Origin: Leucogyrophana mollusca
Lineage: Eukaryota; Basidiomycota; Agaricomycetes; Boletales
NCBI GenBank assembly: GCA_021014945.1
Contig: MU266435.1
Span: 27,678-91,677 of the forward strand
Length of the DNA: 64,000 bases
Direction: 5' to 3'
Shown: positions 55,058 through 64,000 of the stretch, piece by piece
Layout of the letters: each line of letters begins with the position of its first letter
How positions within the stretch are numbered: the stretch's first letter is position 1
Program-made: the position numbers and the translations under genes
The notes under the pieces: generated by a model
What the model saw: only the letters and a program-made list of their open reading frames with translations
Databases searched by the model: none
Told to the model about the DNA's origin: nothing

Positions 55058-57015
55058 ATGTCTGAACTGTACACCTCGCTCGGTGTCTCGCCCAGAAAGA
55101 AGCGCCAATTCGTCAGCTCTGACGATGAGTCTGTACTCACTCCTAAGAGACTCAGAACTGCGTACGTTTTATTCCAAATTTGCTTGCCCTGGTCTGATGT
55201 ACATGTCCCGATAGGCCACCCACCCCACCCGCTTCTGCTCGCAAAGGCAGCAAAGCATCATCACTTTCTCTACCAGCCCATCTTTCGCGACTCAACACCC
55301 TTCAAACTGCTCTGCAACATGCGCTTTCCCATGCGCTCGCGACTTGCGCCGTGTCGCCCTCGTCAGACACCGGCATTGTTCGCAATGTGCTCAACCATAT
55401 CTCACTAACGACTTATACCGGACTTACGACTAAATTTGATACCGACGATCTCAGACGACTTTGCTGGCTTTGGGAATGGGATGGCAAGGCCCTGCCAGAT
55501 AACAAGGGCAAAGACAAGGCCTCCGAAGACGACAATCCTTTCTTGGATGCCCCGGCCCCGACATCGTCAAAGGACTGGACGAGAGGCGCCATGGGCCTTG
55601 TCATCAGCCCCACTAGCCATTTTTCCAAGGCCGTTGGCAAGCGCGTGCCGGTTTATGGCCTTGGGATTGAAGTAGAAATGGACATTGACAAAGACATGGG
55701 TGGTGGTATGGCAGCCGTCGCACGATGGACTGCTGGCGCAGACAAAAGACGCTCAGAATTCCGAAGCAAACTTGAACGCTGGGCAAAGGTGCGGTAAAAT
55801 GGGTCGAGACATGTACCACGACCTAACATCCAGTCTAGCTTTATTCTGATCCGGCCGCAGTTCCCAATGTTCCATTGGCAGATCTCCCGGAGCTGAGCAC
55901 GCCGGTGAAGGCCTCATCGCTCACACGTGTGCTTGCATCTGCCTCGCCCAAGGGCGCTGCAATCCTGTCAAATATGGTGCCATCGAGCCCTGCTTCTCCT
56001 TCCAAGTCACCTGTCAAAAGATCATCTGCTGCCCGTGAATTTGCGATACCTTTCCCCGTCACAACACCTTCCAAGTCTGCTTCTAAAAACTCCATATTGT
56101 TTCCGCAGACACCCTCCTCACGTCATAACCGCCCAGACCCTGCAACCAGTCTCCTGACCCCCCAGACCCCGTCCCGACACGGACATGATAGCGATACCAA
56201 CTTCTCTCTCCCCTCTACTCCCGTTCACCAACGAGGCGCAAATGCAGAAACTGCGCCAGCAACACCCAGCACGTCCCGTCGACAAGCTCTCTATGACCGT
56301 GTCCGCCAGAAATCTCTCACTGCCACACCGAGCAAAGCCAAGAACACTGATGTGCCCGGAGGAAAACTGACCAAGGATCAAATCCAAAAACTTGGTCAAG
56401 ATGAAATCAGGCGGCGCTGCTTGCTGGGGCGACTTGGCGGCGTTGCCGAAAGCGCGTGGATGTAAGTCTGAGCTACAGCCTATCTTGAGCATTTGCTCAT
56501 TCTTGTGAACCACCAGGCTTTTCTCAGCACCTATGGGCTCCTCGGCCACGCCCTCCACGCGTAAACGCAAGGCACTCCCTACATCCGAAGTGGCTGCGGC
56601 GATCATTAAATCGTCGCCCGTTCCCATGTCTGCTTCTGAAGCACAAGAGTCGCTCAAACTTCTAACAACGCTCTGCCCCTTCTTTTTGAAGAAGCTTGAC
56701 ATCGCAGGCGAAGACTGGCTCGAAATGCCCCCGTCCGCGTCTACTTCGGACGGCGCGGAGGCTAGCGGCAGCAAACTCGCCCCTCCACCCAGCCCAGGTG
56801 CGAAAGGCGCAGCAACGAAGCTCGTTCCGCCTCCCAGCCCTGGGTCTAGGGGTATTGGAAGCAAACTCGTTCCGCCCCCTAGCCCCGGCGCCAGAAGCAA
56901 GCTAGACAGCGCCGAGGAGCTGCTAACTCGCAGTCCGAGGAGAGTCAAACGCGAAGGTGGTGGTTTGCGGGAGGTGCGAGAGATCATCCGAAGGGAACTG
57001 GAGCTTCAAGATTGA
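55058..57015 (+). CDS. CDT1: DNA replication licensing factor CDT1
   Basis: Loads MCM2-7 onto origins with ORC and Cdc6. Start ATG 55058 ([20 protein letters not shown]), a basic, SP-rich N-terminus. The central domain includes [36 protein letters not shown] and [16 protein letters not shown] long Ser/Pro linker with many S/T-P sites ([20 protein letters not shown]) leads to the C-terminal winged-helix MCM-binding region, [20 protein letters not shown], then [20 protein letters not shown] and [20 protein letters not shown]. Three PPPSPG(A/S) repeats (56773-56893) precede the last helix [14 protein letters not shown]. The many CDK-type sites fit cell-cycle control. Confidence 0.88.
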
Positions 57016-57161
57016 TGCATTTACATTGCTTATCTACAATGCTCACCGTGCTTTTCTTCACCCTTACTCCTCGATTTGTCCGTATGTAGTTTTGAATCTA
57101 TCTTGATATAATGCGTAGTGGAAGCAGAGCTGGCTAACCTAAAACTCGACAGGTACTTCTT

Positions 57162-58086
57162 TCAAGTCTCCCATGGGTGAACAACTAGCGTCTTCCCACT
57201 TACAGACTCGCTTTTCAGCCTCTCCATTCCAAGAACGACTCCATTCAGACCATTGGGAATAACTTCTACGGCAGGCGTCTGCGATAGATCAGGACCTATG
57301 CCAGCACAAAAGATTGATACATGGTCACAGTGAACACAGACCTTGATTTCGCCGTCTGCGGTCATGCGTGTCAGTGCTCTCATGAAGCGAGATGAGAATT
57401 CCTTGTTTCCTGGCAAATGGAAGGACCCGTTGACAAAATGAACCATCTTTTGGTCGCCCTCCTTCCTCACCGCCTCTGGGCGCCTCGTAACTATCATTTT
57501 CCCTTCCGGAGCGAGAACATCGTACAAAGCTTGTTGCGTGTCTGGGTAGCATATGGCGGCAAAAGCCAATTCGACAGGCGCGGAAGTGATCTTCGCGACT
57601 TGCTCTTGGAATGATGCAGCTGGCAGCTTGCGGTCGATGATGTGCGTGGCACCGAGCTAAGTCAGTAGCTGGATGTTATGGTGTGAATTGTGATGATGGG
57701 GGAGAATCCAGATAGCTGTGCGAGTTGGATCGCTGGGGGATAAGATGTGAGTGACAGCACTTTAATGGACAAAAGAGAGCTTACCGTATTGACCGAGCGA
57801 AGATGCTCCGCCCACGACGATGATGGGCTGACCATTGTACTTGCCCTTGCCCCCTTCCTCCCATGGGGCGAGGAGGTCAAGACCCTGAGGTTGTTGGGCG
57901 TACAGTCCCAAAGCTGGAGGTGCGATGCCTGCAGAAATAGAGGCGGCTTGGTCAAGCGAAATAGCGTCTGGAATCTAGGAAGAACGGTATATATAAGATG
58001 CTGACACGAAATGAATGGTCGAAATAATCACCTTGCCCACGAGTTCGACTGGGATGACACTGAAGTGCTGGAAAGTCGGGCATCTG
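57162..58086 (-). pseudogene. medium-chain reductase copy 2, first exon deleted
   Basis: Reads from a mid-gene exon (PPLFLQA.. region) through GQPIIVVGGASSLGQYAIQL, LGATHIIDRKLPAASFQEQV, LAFAAICYPDTQQALYDVLA and VSGKTLVVHPWET at 57162. On the 5' side the sequence after GCATCTGTTT (58078-58087) jumps directly to promoter sequence (ATGGATCGGATGGC), so the N-terminal coding exon, present in copy 3 at 63060-63311, is missing. The remaining exons are open. It may be transcribed but lacks the substrate-domain start. Confidence 0.75.
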
Positions 58087-58159
58087 TTTCGGTATTTAAT
58101 GGATCGGATGGCTATATACTCCTACCGACGTGAGTTTGCGACATAAAATCGGCGAGTCG

Positions 58160-58610
58160 TCTTGGTCGGAATGTCGCAACTCGGGGCGCTTGAGTTCGCG
58201 GTAGACTGAGAGCGGGGCGATCGCTGGGATGTCCACAGTTGGTGGAGCAGCCGTCCACGCCGAGGGATAGACTGCAAGGTGGACGATACGCTGTTCCTCA
58301 GGCGACTACAGCCACGTCGGCACAGGCCGTCTACCTTCGTATGCAGAGAGACCCACCTTCCAAATATCGCCCATCTTCTCCTCGTCCGCCAGATATGGGG
58401 CGTCCGGTGCATGTGTGCGAGATAGCGGTCTTGATGTCGTGCACAGTGGACGTCGGCGGGACGTCTATCGAAAACGAGTGCGAGTATGAGGGAAGCTCGA
58501 CGCGGAGGGAGACGGTGGACGTGACCATGGTGGATGGATTATGGGAGGCGTCTAACCAGGAGAGTCGCTGCGAATTTGTGGATACGTGTAACCACGTGGC
58601 TCGTTGATTA
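58160..58610 (-). pseudogene. HERP-like gene 5' fragment fused to the MDR promoter
   Basis: Reads VSLRVELPSYSHSFSIDVPP, HDIKTAISHTCTG, an intron with a normal GT donor (GGAAG|GTGGGT), then SPEEQRIVHLAV and PAITPLPVYRELKR, after which it breaks directly into the MDR upstream region (CGACATTCCGACC). A short deletion removes the RIIWRGR strand. It is an inverse duplicate of 29020-29440. Confidence 0.75.
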
Positions 58611-58639
58611 CAAGCACAGCACGTCGGTTTCATCTTTCT

Positions 58640-58790
58640 ATTCTACACAGCTTAGATTAACTTAGATCTTGGGGACCGCAATCGTGCGCTCCTCTGCAGA
58701 ACTCTTGTACGCCAGCTCGATCATCTCAATCACCTGCGTCGCCTCTTCACACTTTGCAGGTAGATCGTGAACTAGCGGTGACCACAAAAC
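58640..58790 (-). pseudogene. Gfo tail fragment (shared-deletion form)
   Basis: Same junction as at 26686 and 28800: CACGATCTACCTGC joined to the last exon IEMIELAYKSSAEERTIAVP. It lies between the HERP-like fragment and F-box E, in the inverse of the left-hand order. Confidence 0.7.
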
Positions 58791-58811
58791 ATTCAAGTCT
58801 CGGGTACAGTG

Positions 58812-60476
58812 ATGCATCGATGCCTACACGCCACAGATATTCTCTATGAAATTGCCTCGAAAATCTATGGTTATCCTGGCGACCCATCGACAATGAAAAT
58901 CCCCTACCTTCGTCGGGCTCGCACTGATTTAGCTTCTCTTGCGAGAACATGCCGCACCTTCAGAGACCCCGCTTTAGACGTCCTTTGGAGCTTCCTGACG
59001 TCGTTCGACCCCTTGATACAATGTTTACCTCAGGACTTGTGGGTGAAGGGCGATGGTGGTTTTCTGGTACTGCCGGTTCTCCATCGATCAAGTCTCGTAC
59101 TCATCCATTTTCATCTCCACTTTCAGGTATTCACCAGACCCCTTTCCTCCTCGGACTGGGTCATATTTCAGCAATATGCCCAACGCGTTCGCATCTTCGG
59201 CAAATATCGCAATCCCTTTTTGTTTGAGTACATTGGCTATGACACCCTGCGCGCTCTCAGCAGGTTTCTACCCGACGGTAGCTGTTTCCTACCGAACCTC
59301 CGACAATTGAACTGGCCGCAGCCCCGGGATCATATGTGCAGGTCCTCCGGTACGGACTACTTCCTGTTGCTACCGTTGTTTATGGGGCCACACCTCAGTC
59401 ATCTCTGCCTTGGGTCTGGCCTCGGCATTGGGACCGACCTCCCATCAGAACCATCCACCTCTGCGCTATCCTTCGTCTCTTCGTTGCACGCCTCAAGTCC
59501 ACTCATCAAAAAATTCGAGTGCATGGGTGTTTCCGGAAAGATGACGCAGAGTATCTCCGAAAGCATCTCGCAATGGCCCCGCCTTGAATACGTCGAGGCT
59601 GGCGCACTCAGCCAGCATGCAATCACCCACCTTTCCTCTCTCAAATCACTCAAACATTTGGGAGTTCACCTAATCCAGCAAGGCCACCATACACACGCCA
59701 ATTTCCCGCCCACACTCGAATCCTTCAAAATAGCTGCGCAGTCACTAACAGCGTGTTGGCAGTATCTCGAGGACATCCACCTGAGATGTGGCCACCTATC
59801 CGTCTATATCATTTCCACCGAATTTAGCTCCCCATCATCGTTCCAGCAGTTTTTTCTATTCCTGTCGTCCCACTTATCGGCCGCTGATTTACATACCCTG
59901 AAGATCGTCCATTATAGCCCACACGATAGGGACCCTGCGGATTGGAGCCTCGAGACATTGAAACCACTTTTTGTGTTCAGAAACCTGACGACTTTCCACT
60001 CATCTCGCTACTGCACAGCGAAGCTGGCCGATGCCGACCTAGAAGAAATAGCCCTGGCATGGCCCCAGCTCGAGGTCTTCGATTTGGACACAAACACAGC
60101 CACGCCTCTGGTTACCTTCACGGGAATGCTGTCCCTGCTACGGCACTGTCGTCGGCTGCGGGAACTTAGGCTGACAATAGATGCCACTGTTTTGGATGCC
60201 ATTAATACTTGGGGGCACGAAAGCGAAGTTGCCAACTACAACATCACGCTTTTAGACGTCGGGTACTCCGACGTCCGCGAGCCGGTTCCCGTCGCAGAGT
60301 TTTTATCAGCCATCATGCCTCGGCTTGCGAAGATCGCACATTTCGAGTGGGTCGAGGACCATCGCAACTCTGCATGGTCACGAGTGGAGGAGCTTCTGAA
60401 GGTGACTGCGACCGCGAGAGAGCGTGGGGAACCGGGTCGAGGAACTTTGACTTGCGAAGTCACAACTGCATGTTGA
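58812..60476 (+). CDS. F-box/LRR-type protein, copy E (intact)
   Basis: Open frame from ATG 58812 (MHRCLHATDILYEIASKIYG) to 60476, 554 codons. It has the F-box ARTCRTFRDPALDVLWSFLT, CLPQDLWVKGDGGFLVLPVL, and the leucine-rich series ending TLTCEVTTAC, nearly matching copy D over its whole length. It is the only copy on the plus strand, as expected if the right-hand block is an inverted duplicate. It is tail to tail with a broken hydrolase on the minus strand, keeping the unit's arrangement. Confidence 0.84.
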   Translation: MHRCLHATDILYEIASKIYGYPGDPSTMKIPYLRRARTDLASLARTCRTFRDPALDVLWSFLTSFDPLIQCLPQDLWVKGDGGFLVLPVLHRSSLVLIHFHLHFQVFTRPLSSSDWVIFQQYAQRVRIFGKYRNPFLFEYIGYDTLRALSRFLPDGSCFLPNLRQLNWPQPRDHMCRSSGTDYFLLLPLFMGPHLSHLCLGSGLGIGTDLPSEPSTSALSFVSSLHASSPLIKKFECMGVSGKMTQSISESISQWPRLEYVEAGALSQHAITHLSSLKSLKHLGVHLIQQGHHTHANFPPTLESFKIAAQSLTACWQYLEDIHLRCGHLSVYIISTEFSSPSSFQQFFLFLSSHLSAADLHTLKIVHYSPHDRDPADWSLETLKPLFVFRNLTTFHSSRYCTAKLADADLEEIALAWPQLEVFDLDTNTATPLVTFTGMLSLLRHCRRLRELRLTIDATVLDAINTWGHESEVANYNITLLDVGYSDVREPVPVAEFLSAIMPRLAKIAHFEWVEDHRNSAWSRVEELLKVTATARERGEPGRGTLTCEVTTAC

Positions 60477-60559
60477 CGTGTACAGGCAGCATGCCATCGA
60501 CGGACGGAATCCCCTCCCTCCATGATTGCCTGCCCGACTCGATAGACAGCTATAGGTGG

Positions 60560-61195
60560 CTACTGTGACTACGGTACAGCAGCAAAGAACACTGTCCACA
60601 CCTCGTCCAGATGATACAGTATAGAAAGATATCCTCTACCCACCGACTTCATCCGCGCGTTCTTGTAGTTCGCCACGAAGTATTTAGCAAATCCCTCCGG
60701 AGACATCTGATCATCCTTGCTCGAAGTGATAAAATCGGCGGTCAAGAGTGTTCCTCGCCAAGTCCATCAGGCCGGAACCCCCAATCCGCGTGCAGCACTT
60801 GTGGCATCAACAGCAGTGCGTCCCACGAAGTCTCCGCACTCCGCACCACATTCCTCACCATCTTCCGCTCCGTCCCCCCTCTTCCAGCCTCTGCGCATCT
60901 CTCCACTACGCAAACTCTCTCCGCTCAGCTTCTCCCATCTTCCCAAACACCGTGTCTTGCAGGAACCTTTCAGCCCCTTGGATCGTGCTCAGCCTCTTCG
61001 CCAGAGCCAGCTTCACCAGCCGTGCGACGAGGTTAAACGGCACGCAGCGCGGTCGAGGTCCAGCCATGATGTAGTTCCCCCACAACATGTGTTTCGCGTA
61101 GTCGCGATGGTAGTAGAAAGGCGAGGAGGCGCTCAGCAGCAGCAGCCCTGCAATCCGCCGTCCATACGGGAACTTCTCGTATGGGGCCCCAATTG
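60560..61195 (-). pseudogene. alpha/beta-hydrolase copy E, 5'-truncated and frameshifted
   Basis: Begins at the GAPYEKFPYGRR segment, so both the oxyanion strand and the GGSYGT nucleophile are missing. It then reads PFYYHRDYAKHMLWGNYIMA and AERFLQDTVFGKMGEAERRE. The frame is lost near 60905, after which scraps such as MPQVLHADWGFRPDGL continue in other frames. It faces F-box E. Confidence 0.78.
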
Positions 61196-61248
61196 ACTCA
61201 TGATGATACAACTGGAAGCTACATAATTCTGCAACCAAACCAGGAAGA

Positions 61249-61500
61249 GTGAAAATATACCATCGACGGGGATGTCGCTGCCGGTGCGTGATGAGAAGGA
61301 TGCATCAATTGCATGTGTGCTCGATGGCGGTCTTGATGTCGTGCACGGTCGACGTAAGCGGGACGTCTATCGAGAACAAGTGTGAGTATGAGGGGAACCC
61401 GACGCGGAGGGAGACATTGAACGTGGCCACGGTGAATGGATTGGGAGAGATGTCTAACCTCGAGTCACCGCGAATTTGTTACAGCGTTTAATCTTTCTAT
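61249..61500 (-). pseudogene. HERP-like gene 5' fragment (second copy)
   Basis: Matches the start of the ubiquitin-like domain in degraded form (VSLRVGFP, FSIDVP and HDIKTAI equivalents) with its 5' flank (GATTACCTTGGATCTTGG region to 61540). The match ends near 61305, where unrelated sequence begins. Confidence 0.6.
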
Positions 61501-61524
61501 TCTACACAGCGCAGATTACCTTGG

Positions 61525-62094
61525 ATCTTGGGAACTGCAATCGTGCGCTCCTCCGCAGAACTCTTGTACGCCAGCTCAATCGTCTCAATCACCCGTGTCG
61601 CCTCTTCTCACTTTACAGCCAGCTCCTCCCCATTCCGGATAGCCCCCGCCAGGTTCTTGAACAGGCCTGCGTACTTGCCCGGGGCTTCCGAGGGCCAGCT
61701 GTGCAGTAAAAGATGAATAAGCACGCATCGCATTGCGGGACTCGGACGTACAGTCTTCGTGCCAATCGTCACGCCGTCCTCGCCAAGGTTCTCGACCGTG
61801 CCCCAGATAGCCTGGGGCTCTTTTCCGAAGCCCGCCTCTGAGATGCTGGCGACGGTGGGCATGGCTCTCAGCTGGTCCTCCTGCACGTCGAGGCCGTACT
61901 TTGTGACCATGCCCTTTGTGGTGTGCGACCTGAAGAGGACGGTAAAGTGGTTGGGGAAGAGCATCCCTGCGGGGTAGTGCAGGTAGATTTTGAACTAGCG
62001 GGTGTGAAAGATCATCCAAACGGAACTGGAGTTTTAAGTGGAAGCGGGGCTGACTGACCTGAAACTTGACACGGATTTCTTTCAAGTCTCCCAT
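61525..62094 (-). pseudogene. C-terminal part of second Gfo/Idh-type dehydrogenase (inverse copy)
   Basis: Mirror of 23369-24007: MGDLKEIRVKFQ at the MDR stop, then MLFPNHFTVLFRSHT, MVTKYGLDVQEDQLRAMPTV, EPQAIWGTVENLGEDGVTIG and KYAGLFKNLAGAIRNGEELA. It is missing a few codons after FRSHT that the left copy has, and has an in-frame stop before the last exon. No Rossmann domain. Confidence 0.7.
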
Positions 62095-63311
62095 GGGTGA
62101 ACAATTAGCTTCTTCCCACTAACGGACTCGCTTTGGACCCACCCCCCCAGTCCAGGTACGACTCCATTCAGACCGTTGTGAATAACTTCTACTGCAAGCG
62201 TCTGCGATAGATCAGGACCTATGTCAGCGCAAAAGATTGATACATGGCGACGTTGAAGACGAACCTTGATTTCACGGTCTGCGATCATGCGTGTCAGTGC
62301 TCTCATGAAGCGAGATGGGAATTCCTTAGTCCCTGGCATATGGGAGGACTCATTGACGGAATGAACTGTCTTCTGATCGCCCTCCTTCCTCACCACCTAT
62401 GGGCGCCTCGTAACTGTCATTTTCCTTCCGGGGCGGGGACATCGTACGAGGCTTGCTGTGTTTCCGGGTAAGATATGGCGTGGACGTGATCTCCCCAACT
62501 TGCTCTTGGAATGCTGCAGCTGGCAGCTTGCGGTCGATGATGTGCGTGGCACCGAGCGAAGTTAGTAGCTGGGTGTTGTGGGGTGAAGCGGTTGTGATGA
62601 TGGGGAGAATCCAGATAGCTGTGCGAGTTGGATCGCTGGGGGATAAGATGTGAGTGACAGCACATTAATGGACAAAAGAGAGCTTACCGTATTGACCGAG
62701 CGAAGATGCTCCGCCCACGACGATGATGGGCTGACCATTGTACTTGCCCTTGCCCCCTTCCTCCCATGGGGCGAGGAGGTCAAGACCTTGAGGTTGTTGA
62801 GCGTACAGTCCCAAAGCTGGAGGTGCGATGCCCGCAGAAATAGAGGCGGCTTGGTCGAGCGAAATAGTATCTGGGACCTAGGAAGAACGGTATATATAAG
62901 ATGCTGACACGAATGAATGGTCGAAATAATCACCTTGCCCACGAGTTCGACTGGGATGACACTGAAGTGCTGGAAAGTCGGGCATCTGTTTGTCAGATAA
63001 GATTGGTAGAAACTGACACGGAGTCAGCAGCATTCGATGTCAGTTATGCTCGCACTCACACTTTATCCCCTTTTACGAGGGTAGTGACGCCGTCGCCGGT
63101 CTCCTCGACGACTCCTGCGCCCTCCTCGCCAATTACAGCGGGATATTCCTTGACCATGTAAAACCCGTAATCCCGAATGACCCAGTCAAGGGGGTCCAGA
63201 GCCGCAACGAGGTTTTTGACGAGGACTTCGCCAGAGCCGGGGTGGGGGGTGTCCTTGGGAGCGATGATGAAGTTTCCATCATCAAGCCAGAGTGCGGTTT
63301 GTGCAGACATT
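62082..63311 (-). pseudogene. medium-chain reductase copy 3, full N-terminus, broken C-terminus
   Basis: Start ATG 63311 (MSAQTALWLDDGNFIIAPKD). GroES-like part: HPGSGEVLVKNLVAALDPLD, VKEYPAVIGEEGAGVVEETG. After two introns it continues with SLDQAASISAGIAPPALGLY and the nucleotide-binding GGASSLGQYAIQLAQLSGF. About 25 bases are missing near 62480, between the GEITST and ISYPETQQ coding parts, shifting the frame; a TAG also lies near 62400 (CGCCCATAGGTGG). The last segment is otherwise like copy 1 and ends at 62082. It is the only copy with a complete first exon. Confidence 0.78.
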
Positions 63312-63505
63312 ATAGTGAGGGGTCGCGAGTCGGAAGTCGGTATCTGATGGATCGGATGGCTATATACTTCTACCGACGTGAGTCTGTGACATAAACTCGG
63401 CGAGTCATCTTGCAAGTCGTAATGTTGCAAATTCTGGTCGTGTGATAAGAAATTATTTTGAAAGAAAGAGGAGCAGTCGTGGGCTGCAGCTGCAGTGAGG
63501 AGGTA

Positions 63506-64000
63506 CAGTCGACTCCCTCATAACGCATACCTGTCGGTATAGCCTGGGAGGTATGGGTTATCAGGGAGTATGGGTTTCTCGGGAGATCCCCTGTAACCGC
63601 GCAAAAAGTACCTTAATTTGTACTGAGCTATATTAGTGTTGTGAAAGTAATTGTAAAGCTATTCGAAATGAAAATAATCAGTCACTTTGGTATCTTTGAA
63701 GCCCTGCATCTCGACAGCACGAGTTCTCTGTCCAAATGAACCTAGCATCACCTCCATTTTGCGGGCAAACACATCGTCGACGGCCCCAACGTACTTGCGC
63801 AGGACCAGCGCTGCTTGCAGTGCCTCGTTCCATGTTGATCCGGGTGCGGATACATTGTTGTTGTTGTTTCTGGTCTCCCCCATTTTTGCGTCCATTACAG
63901 ACTTGCAAATGTCTTCGTCCGTTGCATCAAAAGACGCGAAGGGTTGCATCGGTGTGCTCTCAGAAGATGTGCATTTGTTATTCCGAGTATCAAGATGGCA
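63506..64000 (-). mobile_element. pogo/Fot1-type DNA transposon, one end (runs off window)
   Basis: The terminal sequence CAGTCGACTCCCTCATAACG starts at 63506 and is preceded by TA (63504-63505), the pogo/Fot1 target and end consensus. Subterminal repeats of GG(T/G)ATGGG(T/C)T-like sequence follow. The transposase C-terminus is encoded toward this end. MDR copy 1 provides the empty site (GAGTACGTCC near 22540), confirming insertion at TA. Confidence 0.8.
63659..64000 (-). CDS. CENP-B/pogo-like DDE transposase, C-terminus (partial)
   Basis: The frame is open to the window edge and ends at 63659. It reads TWNEALQAALVLRKYVGAVD, DVFARKMEVMLGSFGQRTRA, then DTKVTDYFHFE. A helical tail ending in a T-x-(V/I)-T-D-Y-F motif is typical of fungal DDE-1/tigger-like transposases. 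The catalytic DDE core and HTH domains would lie beyond the right edge, so activity cannot be judged. Confidence 0.72.
   Translation of the reverse strand, partial: CHLDTRNNKCTSSESTPMQPFASFDATDEDICKSVMDAKMGETRNNNNNVSAPGSTWNEALQAALVLRKYVGAVDDVFARKMEVMLGSFGQRTRAVEMQGFKDTKVTDYFHFE

Overview
The window is eukaryotic DNA and looks like a scaffold from a filamentous basidiomycete (Agaricomycetes, perhaps Polyporales; the order is a guess). The evidence is dense genes broken by many 50-60 nt introns, tight head-to-head and tail-to-tail spacing, an expanded F-box/leucine-rich family, and Helitron and pogo-type transposon remnants. There is no rRNA, CRISPR array or operon. I saw no tRNA, but I could not run a covariance search. 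Most genes are multi-exon; coordinates run from start codon to stop codon and include introns.

Layout. 1-16.3 kb is conserved and mostly single copy: the C-terminal half of an MFS drug transporter, NSP1 (-), a WW-like multi-pass membrane protein (+), NUP82 (-), then a proteasome group of PRE10 (20S alpha-7, +), RPN12 (19S lid, -) and PRE3 (20S beta-1, +), an unrecognised conserved protein (-), and a Gfo/Idh/MocA dehydrogenase (+). NSP1 and NUP82 belong to the same nuclear-pore subcomplex.

16.7-29.0 kb is a repeat-rich accessory block. Its unit is an alpha/beta-hydrolase gene (+) facing an F-box/LRR gene (-), tail to tail, repeated with decay. Mixed into it are fragments of a medium-chain reductase (MDR), the C-terminal part of a second Gfo/Idh enzyme, pieces of a HERP-like ubiquitin-domain gene, and the C-terminus of a Helitron PIF1-like helicase. 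A 10-N assembly gap interrupts the first hydrolase.

29.0-57.0 kb is again mostly ordinary genes: the HERP/USA1-like ERAD protein, a UTP12-domain nucleolar protein, PHO85 kinase, PKA regulatory subunit, a decayed WD40 gene split by a MITE, a single-pass surface protein, a DAL5/FEN2-type permease, an unresolved small gene, YTP1-like, COQ2, Rho-GDI, two tandem paralogues with a PIN/NYN-looking domain plus CCCH finger, and CDT1.

57.1-63.5 kb is an inverted, rearranged copy of the 22.5-29.5 kb block (MDR, Gfo tail, ubiquitin-domain fragment, hydrolase, F-box). A pogo/Fot1-type transposon begins at 63506 and runs off the right edge. The two duplicated blocks therefore bracket about 28 kb of core genes as a large inverted repeat.

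The most interesting points are the mosaic, repeatedly duplicated F-box/hydrolase/MDR locus; the proteasome cluster with shared ACGCGTC promoter motifs; the tandem PIN-like/CCCH pair, which resembles metazoan Regnase in layout; two GC-AG introns, one confirmed by a GT-AG paralogue; and transposon insertions whose TA target sites can be read from paralogous or coding sequence.
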